Source: Eopsaltria australis
Lineage: Eukaryota; Chordata; Aves; Passeriformes; Petroicidae
NCBI GenBank assembly: GCA_034509425.1
Contig: JAVTVJ010000951.1
Location: 124,001 to 188,000, forward strand
Length of the DNA: 64,000 nucleotides
Reading direction: 5' to 3'
Numbering within the stretch: position 1 is the first letter of the stretch; the number at the start of each line of letters is the position of its first letter. The translations under genes were made by a program, and so were the position numbers. Below are positions 22,327-34,898 of this stretch, piece by piece. The notes below the pieces were generated by a model. It was not told the origin of the DNA, searched no databases, and saw only the letters and a program-made list of their open reading frames with translations.

Positions 22327-25300
22327 GGATTTAGGAATCTACAAAAGGGATTCACAGTCGGCTGTACAAAGGGACACTTAAAACAGCCAGCAGAAAATGC
22401 CTAAACCATAAAAGAAAAAGCATTGTCTTGCTTCTGGACCTGGTCACTTGTCTGGAAGCTAGAATGAAGCACCTCCTTGAGAGCTCTGTTCAGGGTAAGG
22501 GACCATTTTCCATACCTACCTTCATAAACTCTGTTTTATTAATGGAAATTGCACTCTTCCTTTTCTTCTTCCAGATGAATGCATTGGTGATTTCATCACA
22601 ATGATGATATCTATTATATTTCTTTACAGGAGGTCAGATATCTGGGGTTCAATTGCATTCCCAGTCAGAGAAGATCCAAAAGTGCTTTTCCTGGTTTCTT
22701 AAAAGACCCAGTTCCCAAGACAATAAGTTTTATATCCATATTGGAATTGGGAGCTTTGTGCACCATATTGGCAGTGGTAATAGTTCTGTTTGGTCCTGAA
22801 AGCCAGATTCTGTCCTTTCTTTATTTCTTCCACAGCTGGAGAGAGAGGAGGAGGCAATATTTAGTCACTTTTTGCAGTTCTTGTGGGTATTAGAAAAACA
22901 GTGACCATAAAAGCCAACATTGTATTTCTAGGGAAGAGAACTCACCAGATCTTGCTCCCTGATAAATTTATTGGTTTAAATATTGGAAAAATAAAATGTA
23001 AATCAGCTAGATCCACTACAAAAATGAGATTTTTGTATTCTAATAATGAACTATGATTCTTATTGTCCATATTATAGCTACAGCAGGCAGTAGTAACATT
23101 GAAAAGAGCTTGTTTGACCTTCTTTAAAGAAGGGAACTGCAGAACAAAATGATTAGACAAGGAAATATTGAGTAGATTAACAAGACAATTTGCAATAGAA
23201 ATTAAAATGTGATTTTCTTTATAATTGCTCTGGTGTCTAGACACAGTGCACACATAACCATGAGTTCAGTACATTTGTTTCTACAAAATGAAACATATCT
23301 CCAACTTGTCAAATCAGAATGGTCACAAAAATAAAAGTGACAGATAATCACAATTTCTTGGACTCTACTTATTTCAAGGCCTTAAAATATTCTTTGTGAC
23401 ACTATCATTATGTCTTGGCATTCTACACCAGAACTGTATTAATTATCTGGTTTACCATTGTCTCTAGGGGAATAATTGCATTGATTTTTTTTTTTTTTTT
23501 TTTTTGTGGATTTTGAGCCCAAAACACTGTGTTTTAATGGGATGGGACTTCTCAGTTCTAAAAGCTGTTGGGTCACTGCTTCCCTATATGAGCTCACTAA
23601 TTCACTTCTTCCCGAGGTATTTCACTCCTGGAAAATGAAGCTGCTAATCTTTACCTACCTCACTCAGGTGTCATGAAGATCTGTTAACATTTACACAGTG
23701 CTTGTAAAATTTAAAGCCCTGTGAGCTACACTGAGACTTGGCCTAAACAGCAAAGCTGAGAATCCTCCTCCCATCCTTGTATGAGCTACACTGAGAACCT
23801 GGGCTGGGACAGAGACTGAGTTCAGAAAAATATGTCCTGACAATTTCTGACTAAAATTGTGAGACTATTTACTGCTTAAATTATTTAACACCTATTTTCA
23901 GGTGGGAGAGAAAATATGGGGAGTACCTGCATCAGATAATTCTCCTGTCTCCAGTACAACATTTCAGAAAGATGTGGTAAAAATAGAAGCAGGAGCAAAA
24001 AAAATTATCCTTTTTTAGAAAAGAAACACCACAGAATGATGTGAGTTTAATTCTCTTTTTTGAACAATATGCACATCACAACCTTTCTATTTTGCTCTTG
24101 TCAAGAAAAAACATATATGGCCATATGCCCAGAGGGTTTTATTTGTGGTTTTTTTATGTTACTGTGAATCAACATTTGGACTACAACAGATAAAAAGAGA
24201 ATTTTAGCCCTTTTCAAAATTATAGGAGATTCTTCCTAATGCTACACAGAAAAAGAGTTTGTGAGTTTTTTCTAACACTTATTTCATCTGATTCCCTCTA
24301 GAGGCCCAGTCCTGCTGCTTTTACACATTGAATAGCTTTAAATAGATCTTTCTCAAACCAGTATGCAAAACTCTTAGAAGAAACGTAATTTTCCATATTC
24401 TTATTCCATTAAAAACATGATAGGGAGGAAAAAAATATTTTTACCTTCTAGCCTTATAAAGTAAGGAGTAAGGAAGGGAAGAAAACCTCTTCCTCTTTTC
24501 CCTACATTTTTCAAATCCAAACATAATACCTGATTAAAATGTCATCAAAGTATAAATATGTTTTCTTTGACCAAAACTCATAGAAGGTGAGATCCAAAAA
24601 ATTGTACCAAAACCAAGGGGTTCAAGAAGGGATTGCAAAAGTGAACATGCTTCATTCAGGTCTCAATGCCACTCCCTAAACAATGGCCATCACATAATAG
24701 GGATGCACACCTACCAATATATAAACCTTGACAGCACTGTTGATCAGCTAACAGCCTCAAGAATAAAGCACTTCTCCTTCTTCCTCATAGAATCAGTAAA
24801 TAGCATAAATGCTATGGAAGTCAAAGATTAATATTTCCATAAATTCTAAGCTGGTCTAGTTTATTCTGATGAACCACACATTTCTATATCATCCATCAGA
24901 GCATGAAAAAACAGAGTTATTTTTTCTGTTTTCTGCAGCACTGTCATGCGATATGAAGAAATAGCAGATTTGAATAGAACCATTTATGAATTTTCCCTCC
25001 AGTACTAATCATTGTGTGATGCTGTAGTTTATTGCAATCTTCACTAAACATAATACAGTTATAATGCACATGTAACAAGACATGTAATAAATATATTTGA
25101 AAATCCTGATGACACAGTATGTTATTTCTTGGTATTTATATAAGACCATAATGACAAATGTGGTATTTCTGAGATACGTAGTGTAAAGTTTACTTTATCT
25201 ATAGGAATAAATGTTCAGAGAAGACTATCATATAAAAAACCCCACTGTACTAGGAAAGCAGATACCCATAGCTGATACTAAAAAACTGCTTTTATACATT

Positions 25301-28300
25301 ATATACTGAGATTTTAATGACTTCAGTGACCACTACTCAGCTCAAAAGATGGGGTCCATCCTAATGCTCTTATGCTTGTGTATGCATATTTATAGAACTT
25401 CCACTGGCTTAATTTAAATATTCTGGGGAACCAAGATATCAATGCTAACTATTAAAAGATATTAGACCATTTGACAGCTTCTCATGTCATGTAAAGAAAG
25501 GCATCTCCTTGAAAAACACTGAAAATAAACCAAAAACATTTTAAATATAGGCCAGAACAAAATGTCTTCTTAATTCCTGCACTTCAGAAGGAATTTTGCA
25601 AATAATAAACACCGAAAATGCTTCAGAAAGTGCTATTTTGTGTTTCCTTCACTTTATATTCCACCCAAATGAATTTCCCTTTGAGCATCAAAAAAGATCC
25701 CCATTTTAGCACCATAAGAGCCATTGCCCTATATGAATATCAGACATCAGATCAGTGCACTTACAGATATATTATACTGCTTTAGAATCATTGCATTGCA
25801 TCAGAGGAAAGGTTTCGTTCCAACCTACTGGATATCTATCTCATCAGCTCTGACAAACCAGCCACTTGAAAAAGCCACATATCTTGATTCCTATTGCTTA
25901 AAAGGGCTTACAGGCATTGGTCTTAGGCATTTTTCAAGCTTTCTATTTGCAAAGTTTTTAACCGGACATTATTTGTTACCAGCCTTTAAATGCTGTAGTT
26001 ATTAGCTTGTGAGGCATGTATTGTTGGCAAACAAATGCACATAAAAATGCTCTAACTAAGAAGGAAAAAAAAAAGTACTATTTCTTTTCTCTTTTAGACG
26101 TTTAGCAATCACTGTCCATTGGGAAAGGTATTTTTTCTGGTTTCTTGAGTTTTGCATGGTTTGAGAACAAAGCCTTCCCTTCCCGTGCATCTGGAGCTCC
26201 CTCTAGTGATTCAGCAAACAGAATGAAACCTCTTCCCGACACTTCCTCAGTAACTAAATAATGAACACACGCATTTCTCAGCAGCCTGCCTCTTCAGAAA
26301 TTTGAAGTAACTTAAAATGTGAAGCCCAAACTATTACCGAGGAGTATCTATTGATTTCTGATGGGAATAGATTAAATTGAGTAAATGTAATCAGTCTCAG
26401 TGGAAGAAAAATACACAAGAAAAGGCTATAGAAATAAAAATTAACGTATAATCAAGAAATCATCAGATTTATGACAGTTAAGAGTGGAATAATATATTTA
26501 GTAGCTGTAATTGTTTATTGTTTGGGGTTTCTTTTCTACTTTAAAGGAGATAATTAGGTAATATAATCATTAGCTGGCTAAAGGTTAAATTTTCACACAT
26601 CAGAAATACCCAAAAATGTTCTCAGATGTTTTCTGTAACATGGAAAAACTTCCTGATTTACTAAAGCTGTCATATCAGTTCTTTTCCTCTTAAATCTGTT
26701 GGCTTCTTATACAATCAACATCAGTGCTGCTGCATAACGAGAAAAGCTGGAATAGCTCCCAGGAGATCCATGGCACTGGGCTTGAAATCCTTGCACAGCC
26801 TGCCAGTTCTGATTCACAAACTGGAATTTATGATGATCCTCAACAAATCTCAGAGCCACATCAGCCTTGTTTATTTATTACTGTATTTTGTAATATTGAA
26901 TATTGCAGCATGTTATTTTCAAACAATTAATTAATCACATTCCAGAATTGGGACCTGATCCACCAAACTTTTATTGTCTTGATTAATCCTTAATCATGCC
27001 AAGAATCCCTTTAGAGCAGTGAGAGGAACAAGCACATGGCTGACAGTTGCATAACTGGGCTCTCAAATCCAGCTGGAGATGGGGTCCTCTCAGAAGTACT
27101 GATTCTTGCAGCTGAATCCACACTAAAAATGCTTTTGACAGACATTGTCACAGGGCTTCCCCATAGATACAGAAATCTGACCACACATAATTACAAGGTC
27201 TTACCTCAAGAGTTTCTAGGGAGGAGCAACATAGTCATCTCAATCTGAGTACTGGGAGAACAGAATGATTTGTCATAGAATTTCAGACTTTCAGAGAAAA
27301 AACACTTTTCCAACACATAAAAGGCTTCTTCAATGCAGCACACTCAAAAACCCCCCAAATAAATAAAACATTTTTAAAATGAAAAAATAAAAATTTTGCT
27401 AATGACACCCAAGTGATGAACAACTTGACATTTTAACTCCAATTTTTAACTTAACTTTAATTTTGCAGTTTCTGTTCAGAAACAAATTACATCCACTGTG
27501 ATTCCCATTCAGTCTCATAACAATTCAGTATAGCCATATAATAGAGGGCATTGCCTAACACTGTATTGGTAATGCCTTACAGGACACATAGGATGCTTTA
27601 AACTGCACTAGAGGATAATTTCAAGGGAATAACACTGGCTATTCAGCATACTAAGTTGTCTACCTAACTGATTAACAGCCTTGAATTGGCCTTTCTTCTG
27701 TATCTTGCATGTTTAATCATTACTTTTCTACACAGCAGTGGTTGAATTATTTAAAATCTTACATAATCCAGGCATATTTCTAAAAGTAAACCTATTTAAG
27801 ATGAAACACTTCATAAATCAAAATAGTTCTCCAACATATCTATCTATGCAAATGATATCCTTGAAAATCTCAGGAAACTGTGCCAGGTATTCAATGGGTC
27901 AGAAGTAGATTTGTCCTTTGGTAGCTTAACTGATGGTAAATAACTTTCCAATGGTCTTTAGTAATAATACAGGAAGTAGGAAAAGTTCTGGATTCTGGAT
28001 AAATCCTAGCATAAAATACCCTGAGTTTTTGAAAGGGTACATTTCAGACATACTGAAGAAGGGGAGGTATTTCGCATCAGAATGAGAACACTGCTGTGTT
28101 TCAACTAGCAGAGCACTCTGCAAGAGGCTGAAATGGCTCATGGCTTAGACATTGTAAAGATCAATGGGGGACTTTTGTCCACTGTAGCAAACATTGCAAA
28201 GAAGCAACTGCTTATCTGTGATGACCAAAGGCCACCCCTCCCCAAACATGTCTTCTGGGGTAGATCATAACACACTTGTAGATGCAAAGTAACCTGGGAA

Positions 28301-29256
28301 CCTCGCTTCCTTTCACAGGGAAACCTGCTTGCTTTCACCATGCATCTGGAATTATGATCATAACAGCACCTCAAACACCATCCAGGTCTGTGAAGCACAG
28401 GGCCACCACACACAGCCCACTCTGAAAGAACTCCAGCAGTCCTGAATTGCCTGCAGTTTATTTTTATTGCATGGAAATAGCTTCTCTTTAAGAATGATCA
28501 TTAGAGTGTGTGGTGCAGAACCAATTTGTGGTGTTCACAAGCCTTGGGCTTTTTTTCAGGAAACTTAGAGCAAGCTGGTTTGTGCCACATATTGAGTGGC
28601 AGAAGCACTCAGACTAAACACTACCAGCTTTACTGAGTCCTTGTGGCAAGGCAGTCTTGGATTTGCTCTCATCTGACCTACAGGAGCCCCATTCTGGCTA
28701 ATCTGAAGGGCAGAGTAACACTCAGAGCTATGCACTCTTGCTTCTTGAGAAGCCAAAAGTGAATTTTATAGTACCTTGTCTTTTATAGCAGTGCAGGACA
28801 GATTGGCCATGGTTTGGAGCAAATTTGAGGTTTCATAGTTTTATTGCATTATTTGTCCTTTCTTTTACATCATTTGTAAAAGCTCCCATGACAATTTGTG
28901 CATTTTATTTTAAGTAATCCAAACGTCTTCATATAGTTCACAACAGAATATTGCCTTATACTTGCATTGTACTATAAAATACAGCAGATATGGAAGCTAA
29001 GAGATGACAAAAAATCGTTGTTGATATACTTTGCAAATGACACAAAATTCGTTGGAGCATTAAATGATCAGGAAGGCAAACTGCTTCAGAATACTGTATT
29101 CCCTAATTAAATGCTTAAAACCTACTGAAAGTTTTAATACCTTTGTCATCAAGAGTAGAAGTTAGTAGGTCAGAGGCTGCTGGTGTGTGACATCATATCA
29201 CCATTTCAATGTGACATCGGAGTGTAATCAAAAAGCAGCTAGGAAGGACTTTCAGA

Positions 29257-29292
<36 letters not shown>

Positions 29293-29836
29293 GGGAGCAT
29301 ATCCAGGACTGTGCAGGAGATAAATATCCAGTTAATCTGACTGGGTGTTGAAATCACAGATTTCTGGTGTTTGTCTGGTGTTTGTGTTGATCTGGCAGAG
29401 CAGTCCTCAGGTTCTGGATTTCTGGGATGCTCACCTCCCACCTCCATCATTGCACCCATAGACCTGATTGCTTGTCACTGTTCCTTCCTTCCTCTCACTA
29501 GAGCTGACTGAGCTGAAAACTTGTTTCACTTGTCAGAAAACTTTTCCTCTGCCACGCCTTAATGTTTTTCTTAAGGAAAGCACAAGCACTTGCTCAGCTT
29601 CCTTTCTGGAAACTCTCTGCTCAGGTCTCCCACTGGATCACAGCCTCCTCCAGGCATCCACCCTCTACGGCATAGGCACCTCTCCCACAGGCTGTGGGTG
29701 GATCTCTGCATCCCCCGTGGATAGCCATAGGCTGCAGGGACACAGCTGCTTCACCATGGTCCTCACCACAGCCTGCAGAGGAATCTTGGCTCTGGAGCCT
29801 GGAGCACCTCCTGCCTCTCCTTCTCCACTGACCTTG
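22327..29836. other. 7.5 kb AT-rich DNA without recognised genes
   Basis: No exon, RNA gene or dated repeat could be supported apart from a weak CR1-like trace at 29000-29095. Homopolymer runs occur at 23486-23504 (T) and 29262-29289 (A, one G). Frames up to 126 codons (29468-29848) are present but without motifs. The stretch does not continue env of provirus A, although it borders provirus F. Confidence 0.5.
29000..29095 (+). repeat. Possible CR1-type LINE fragment (RT region)
   Basis: The sequence tactttgcaaatgacacaaa reads YFANDTK, close to the FADDTK box of CR1-type non-LTR retrotransposon reverse transcriptases. A GA-x-EG-like continuation follows. The fragment is short and diverged. 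CR1 is the dominant LINE of birds, so the call is plausible but weak. Confidence 0.35.
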
Positions 29837-31560
29837 TGTTGCGGTTAGAGGTTTGGGAAACCAGGCAGAAACACCAGTTGTGTAGTGGTTTTAGTTCGCT
29901 TATTTGAGTTTCTGGCTAAATGACAGCACATTTATCAAAAGTTATCTGATTTTTGTTGTGAGATAAGGATTAGGAGTAGGTAAAGCAGGCTCGAACTTTA
30001 AGAATATAAGGAGAGTTTATTAATAAACCTAAGACAAAAAGAAAAAACAAGAAGAACCAGAACAAAACCTTCTGACCACCCCTCCTCCCCCCACCTCTCC
30101 ATTTCTTTCCCCCTGACAACACACAAGACACCACTTTGACTTTCAGTCAGTTTACCACCTCTAAAATATTCTTTGTCTCAGTTCATTTAGGGAGAGAAGT
30201 CTCTTTTGCTTATATCATGGATTCTCTGTAAGAGAGTACAGTTTTATGGGTTCAGCCTCACAACTAACAGCTCTCCGGGAGGAAAAGATCTGTTTGTTGT
30301 GGAAGATCCCTCCCCCCACAGCAGTAGCCTTCTCACAGCTACTACAAGGGGGGTCATGACAGTCTATGGCGTACCCTTTTAAGGATGAGCAGTTCCATTA
30401 CAGCAGCAAAGGAATTCCCCTTTTTGTCACTGGCAACACAAGTTTTCCAGCAACTCCCCAGGACAAGGGACAGCTTATAGTCTTTTCGTTGTCTCTATTC
30501 AAGCTTCTCATCAAGCTGTACTTACTTCAGCATTTGCTTGTCTCCACACAGGTGTCTTGGCTCACTGGCTGCAGTTAGAACCTCACATCCCCCCTTTAGA
30601 CTATTTTCTCATGTATTACAGGGTATGTATTAGCTTAGTCCCCAACCATGGTTCTGGAAAAGAATTTTCAGCTTCAATATCGAAGCACTCCTCACGCTCC
30701 TCCCTCTAGACATCGGTTCCGCTTTCTTCACTGACTTTAAAATCTATATGTTGCATTGCTGTAGGTGTCATCACGTTCTCCTCACTGTGTGCAGGGAAGG
30801 ATGGGTGTCTGGAAGTTTAGTCCAGGCATGGAGGGAGTTAATCTCTCTCTCTTTTTCTCGGGCTTTGCGATGTACACGTGGTCTCTGCCAGGTTGTTTGA
30901 AAAAGTCTGAGCCAGATAACATAAAGCAGAGTCTCGGTGGCCTTGCTCTGCAAAGCTGGCTCAGCTCAGTGGGGCTGGCCTGGCCTGGGGTAACAGACTG
31001 GGGCCTGGCGCAGAACAGAACGGAGCCGGCCCGGCCCAGCCCAGCATGGTGGGGCCGGCAGGGCTGAGTCACTTCGGCCTGGGGCAACAGAACGAAGCTT
31101 TTCTTGGCTCAACTGGAGCCTAGCGGAGCCCACCTGGCTCTCTCGCCCTCAGCTGCTGTGAGGGACTGAAGGTCAGCCCAGGCCCTCCACTCCCCCTCCC
31201 CCCCCTCCCCCCCCGTGCCATCCTGGCTGGCAGCCAAGCCACGTGGCCTGGCCTGACCTCACCATGTGGCATGGAGGGGGCAGAACGACCTCTCCTCTCC
31301 AGCAACCGGAAGTCTAAAAGAGACAGTCTTTAGATTGTCTCTTGGTTTTGTGAGTTCTGGAGGTGGAAACTGCAATACCTCCTTTTGGATACGTCAGTTC
31401 TGGCTCGACCTCTTTCCTTCTGTACTGGAAACTTCAAATAAGGTTACCCCACGATACCTTGGTGTCTCCATGTTGTTTTCCTCACATGTTCTCACCTCCT
31501 CGTCTTCTCTAGCTGGAGTTAAAACTGTACCTCTATTTCTGTTGTGATTTCTTCTTAAAT
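29837..31560 (-). repeat. LTR-like interspersed repeat, minus strand, copy 3
   Basis: The left edge TGTTGCGGTTAGAGG is sharp. It carries the shared gttgtgagataaggatta block near 29956 and a minus-strand AATAAA near 30018. The GC-rich far part includes a CCCCTCCCCC run near 31190-31215 and tggttttgtgagttctgg near 31342, parallel to copy 2 at 4250. The right edge is uncertain (31560-31640). No duplication was found. It gives the best-preserved copy of the family present three times in the window. Confidence 0.6.
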
Positions 31561-33155
31561 ATGTTATCACAGAGGCATTACCACAATCTCTAACTGGCCC
31601 AGGCTTGGCTAGCAGCATGTCCATTAATAGAGCCATCAGGGACTGGCTCTGCTGGACACGGTGGAAGCTTCCTGCAATTTCTCACAGAAGCCACCTCTGT
31701 GGCCCCCCTGCTACCAAAAACCAGGCAGTGCAAAGGCAGCACACTCTCATATATGAGATTGAGGGGAGAGAAAATGCCCCTCTTAACAGCACCCTGCCCT
31801 GGATCCTTGTCCAGGATAAGGTGATCCTGAAACACCAGCACACTCTGCAGAAAAGTAAAATGTGACCTGATGCAGTACATGAGGAAGGAAGCAGGTGGTC
31901 TCACAATGAATTAAGAAGGACATAAAAATACAAACAAGAGTTCAAAAGAAAGACATAAAAATTCTCCAAGTGTTAGCATAGGAAAACACATAATCACAGA
32001 ATGATTATATGCAGGTGCTTTATTGAAGGGCCCTGGGAGCCGGGGTCCATCAGACCCAAATCAAGCTCTGCCATGGGTTTGAAAATGAACACATTTTATA
32101 CTACTCCTTACATAACCATCATATAATCATCAGTTAATCATTAATTCATCATTGATCTATTGGATATATTGTTCTCACTCAAGCATGAGTTTCAGCTTTG
32201 AGACTGTTTCTATTGCAGATATTGTTTTTACCCAAGCCTAAGTTTCAGCCCTCCCCCTTTCCTACTACCCTCTAACATTTCTCAGGATTGTTGCAATTGA
32301 ATGTTTTTTCTTCTTATATTTCCTACGCAATCATTTCATTAATCTTGTCATAAGCAATTGTTACAGAGAAAGCACACAGGTGCAGTTCTCATGACTACAC
32401 TTTAAACCTAACAAAGACAACACCTAAGGCCTACCCTTAAGGCCTACAAGGCCTATTGTTCCCACAACCTAAAACTACTACAAACCCAAAATCATTTTGA
32501 CCCCTATGCTATCACAAGCAGCAAATCAACCTTTTAAATGTGACGATTAAGGAACTCAACCGGTTTAACAAGAGACTGAGAAGGCACAGCTGGGTGAATG
32601 TACTTGCATACTGAAAGGCTTGTAGGCATGGGAGTTTTTTCCACCTTGCTAACAAAGCTGTAAGCAGCCCTGCAGAATACAGCCTAAAACTCAGGCTATT
32701 TCAATCTTGCAGCAAAAAAACAATTTGAGAGATGCGAGGCAATTTAACATTGTAACAGTTTTACTGAGAGAGAGAAAGAGAGAGACAGAGAGAGAGAGAA
32801 GTCTCTGTGTGCTTGTACCCTTGTATTTTTTTGGTCTCTGTGTCTGGGATTCATTTGGATTGTCACAGGGCTCCCCATGGGATGTATGTGTACATAGATG
32901 TTTCTGTTTCTTTCCTGGCCCAGAGGAAGAGCCAGATTCCCTGCATCACCTCAGAAAGCTGATAGTATTGGCAGCTATACAGTAACAGCATGTTCAAACC
33001 AGCCCCAGGTCTCTTGGCTCATGTCCTGAAATGGTCAAAGTCTTATGCTGCTTCCCAAGTGTATTTTCAGGGTAATTTTTACCTTCATCTGAAGCGCCAA
33101 TAACTGTCCAACAAAGGCATATTGACAGGAGCCAGAAAGATATTTTCTAAAAATT
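31561..33155. other. Flank of provirus B, mostly unrecognised
   Basis: No gene was recognised. A segment from about 31995 to 32510 begins with a minus-strand polyadenylation-like signal (tttattgaa near 32019). It may be another old LTR on the minus strand, but I could set no boundaries or duplication. A GAGA microsatellite lies at 32765-32800. The last six bases before provirus B are atattt. Confidence 0.45.
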
Positions 33156-33161
33156 ATATTT

Positions 33162-33781
33162 TGTGACGGTGGTCCAAACCCATAAAACCCTTTCCCCCCT
33201 GAGAAAGTTGTGGAGACCCAAGGACTAGGACCCCCCCCTGGGATGGAGCCCACAATAGATTGCCCCAGAGAGGGGTTGAGTTCTAGGGGGGGCTGGTCAC
33301 CCTCTCATCATTTGCCCTGCTACCTGTCACTCTCCCGCCTATCTCCCCAATTCTGGAAAGATCCCTGTTACTCAGTAGTTCATGATTGCATTGTTTGTCT
33401 CTCCCTCTCCCCCCTCTCCCTTCCCGGTTGGCCCCTGTCCCTTTGTCCCTCCCTGATTCCTCCCCAGTGCCCCTTCATGATTGGTTGTTACCCTCAGAAT
33501 AAAGTCTGATGCCTGCTGAGCGCCGGGGTCCTTCACCCCTGGGCTCAGGCTGCTGACCTCTGTGTTACTGTGTGCCTGTTGCTCCGGGCGGAGGAACACT
33601 CCCTTCGCAACACTCTGGCTCAGTGGACACAGTGTGGCTGCCTATACGGGAGGTGCAGCCTGCGGCCAAGAATTCCGATCCTACCTGCAGTGAACCTGGA
33701 AAGGGACACTCACAGTAGCCGCCACTGGGCTGCTGACCGAAACCCTGGTGGTCAGCTGTCCAGCCCACGCCATCGGCTACA
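33162..33781 (+). mobile_element. 5' LTR of provirus B
   Basis: The LTR starts TGTGACGGTGG (TGTGGCGGTGG in the 3' copy) and ends CGGCTACA. AATAAA lies near 33499. Roughly thirteen substitutions separate it from the 3' LTR. It opens with the same bases as the LTRs at 61413 and 62416. Confidence 0.93.
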
Positions 33782-33783
33782 AG

Positions 33784-33801
33784 TGGCGCCCAAACACTGA
33801 A
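33784..33801 (+). other. Primer binding site of provirus B (lysine-type, diverged)
   Basis: The site reads tggcgcccaaacactgaa, two bases after the LTR. It matches the tRNA-Lys3 site at about 14 of 18 positions and the Lys1,2 site at about 11 of 18. A tRNA-Lys primer fits betaretrovirus/ERVK-like elements. Confidence 0.7.
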
Positions 33802-33929
33802 TCCCCAGCTAGGGATCGCTGCTGAGTGTCCTGGACCACCTTGTGGTCCAGTGCTGCCTTCGCGCAGCCACCGCCCTGACAAACGGGTCCCAGTTTTACG
33901 GGATTTGTTCTGAAGGGAGACCGAGCACC

Positions 33930-34000
33930 GAAGAAGAAGAAGAAGAAGAAGAAGAAGAAGAAGGAGAAGGAGAAGAAGAAGAAGAAGAAGAAGAAGGAGG
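33930..34000 (+). repeat. GAA microsatellite in the leader of provirus B
   Basis: About 70 bases of (gaa)n with a few gga interruptions lie between primer site and gag. It probably expanded after integration. It gives rise to misleading poly-Glu, poly-Leu and poly-Ser frames. Confidence 0.9.
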
Positions 34001-34053
34001 AAACTTGGTCCGCCGGAGTCCCAACCCAAGGAATTTTTCGGTCATGCTGCCGG

Positions 34054-34722
34054 TGTAAGAGTCTGGATGGAAATCCCTTATCTGCCTCACGACCATCTAC
34101 AGAAGCAGAGACTGAAAACCCAGAGACCCTAAAAGGGGAAAAAGGACTTTTGCACAATGATGTCCGGCCAGATCCTGGTGGGGTGCCTGCCAGGTGCAGA
34201 GGTGTGCTGAAGAGGTGTGCTGACACATGCCTGTGAAGACCGTGCCCGCTCGGCTACCAGGGCGGAAAGGACTACACATGGACTATATGTTTTCTACAGC
34301 TGCACCTGCACTCTGAAACAATGGGCCTTACTCCCCCACCTCCTGGCCATTTGCCCCTCGCCTCTGGAAGGATTGCCTCATCTCTTGGTTACCTGCCCCT
34401 CGCTTTCGAAAAGACTATAAAGAGACTCTCAAAAAGTAGCCCTACGAGATCTCCCTACGGACGAGACGGAATCCATCAGATCTGGACAACGAGGACTTCG
34501 TCGTGTCGTGGTAGCTATTAACCCTTTCTTTCCCTCCCCCTCTCTCAACCCTACATCTCTCTCTCTCTCTCTCCTCTATCGCATAATCGTGTTGTTGGCA
34601 CTCAATAAAGGAGATTTTGATTTTGATTAAAGCAAAAAATACTTGTCCCTGTTTTCTTTTGCACTCTGAGATTCAAAGTAACGAACCATCACGACCCCCG
34701 CTTCTGCTAGTGGATCGTGACA
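34054..34722 (+). mobile_element. Solo LTR in the leader of provirus B, TSD gccgg
   Basis: The 669-bp insert starts TGTAAGAGTC and ends GATCGTGACA. Perfect 5-bp duplications gccgg lie at 34049-34053 and 34723-34727. A TATA-like actataaag lies near 34414 and AATAAA near 34604. A CT microsatellite occupies about 34556-34573. Its ending CGTGACA resembles the LTR family at 5286. It interrupts the untranslated leader, not gag, and post-dates B. Confidence 0.93.
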
Positions 34723-34898
34723 GCCGGGGAGCGGTTTTGGGTCTTGGAGCTAGAAACCAGAGGTGCCGCACCTGGGATCGGAGGGTCCACGCAGTGGAGT
34801 AAGTGCGGAGCTCTCCTTGCACCACCCCTTTTGTTTTTTTTGTTACCTGCTGTTTTCCTCGGGTTTAAAGGGTTACCTGCGGCCCGTGCGGTGCTAAG

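Noticed and set aside
29468..29848. 126-codon plus-strand frame as host gene
   Set aside because: No motif or splice context is visible, and its end enters a repeat.
33565..34096. Poly-Leu, poly-Ser, poly-Phe and poly-Glu reading frames
   Set aside because: They are all translations of one (gaa)n microsatellite in the leader of provirus B.
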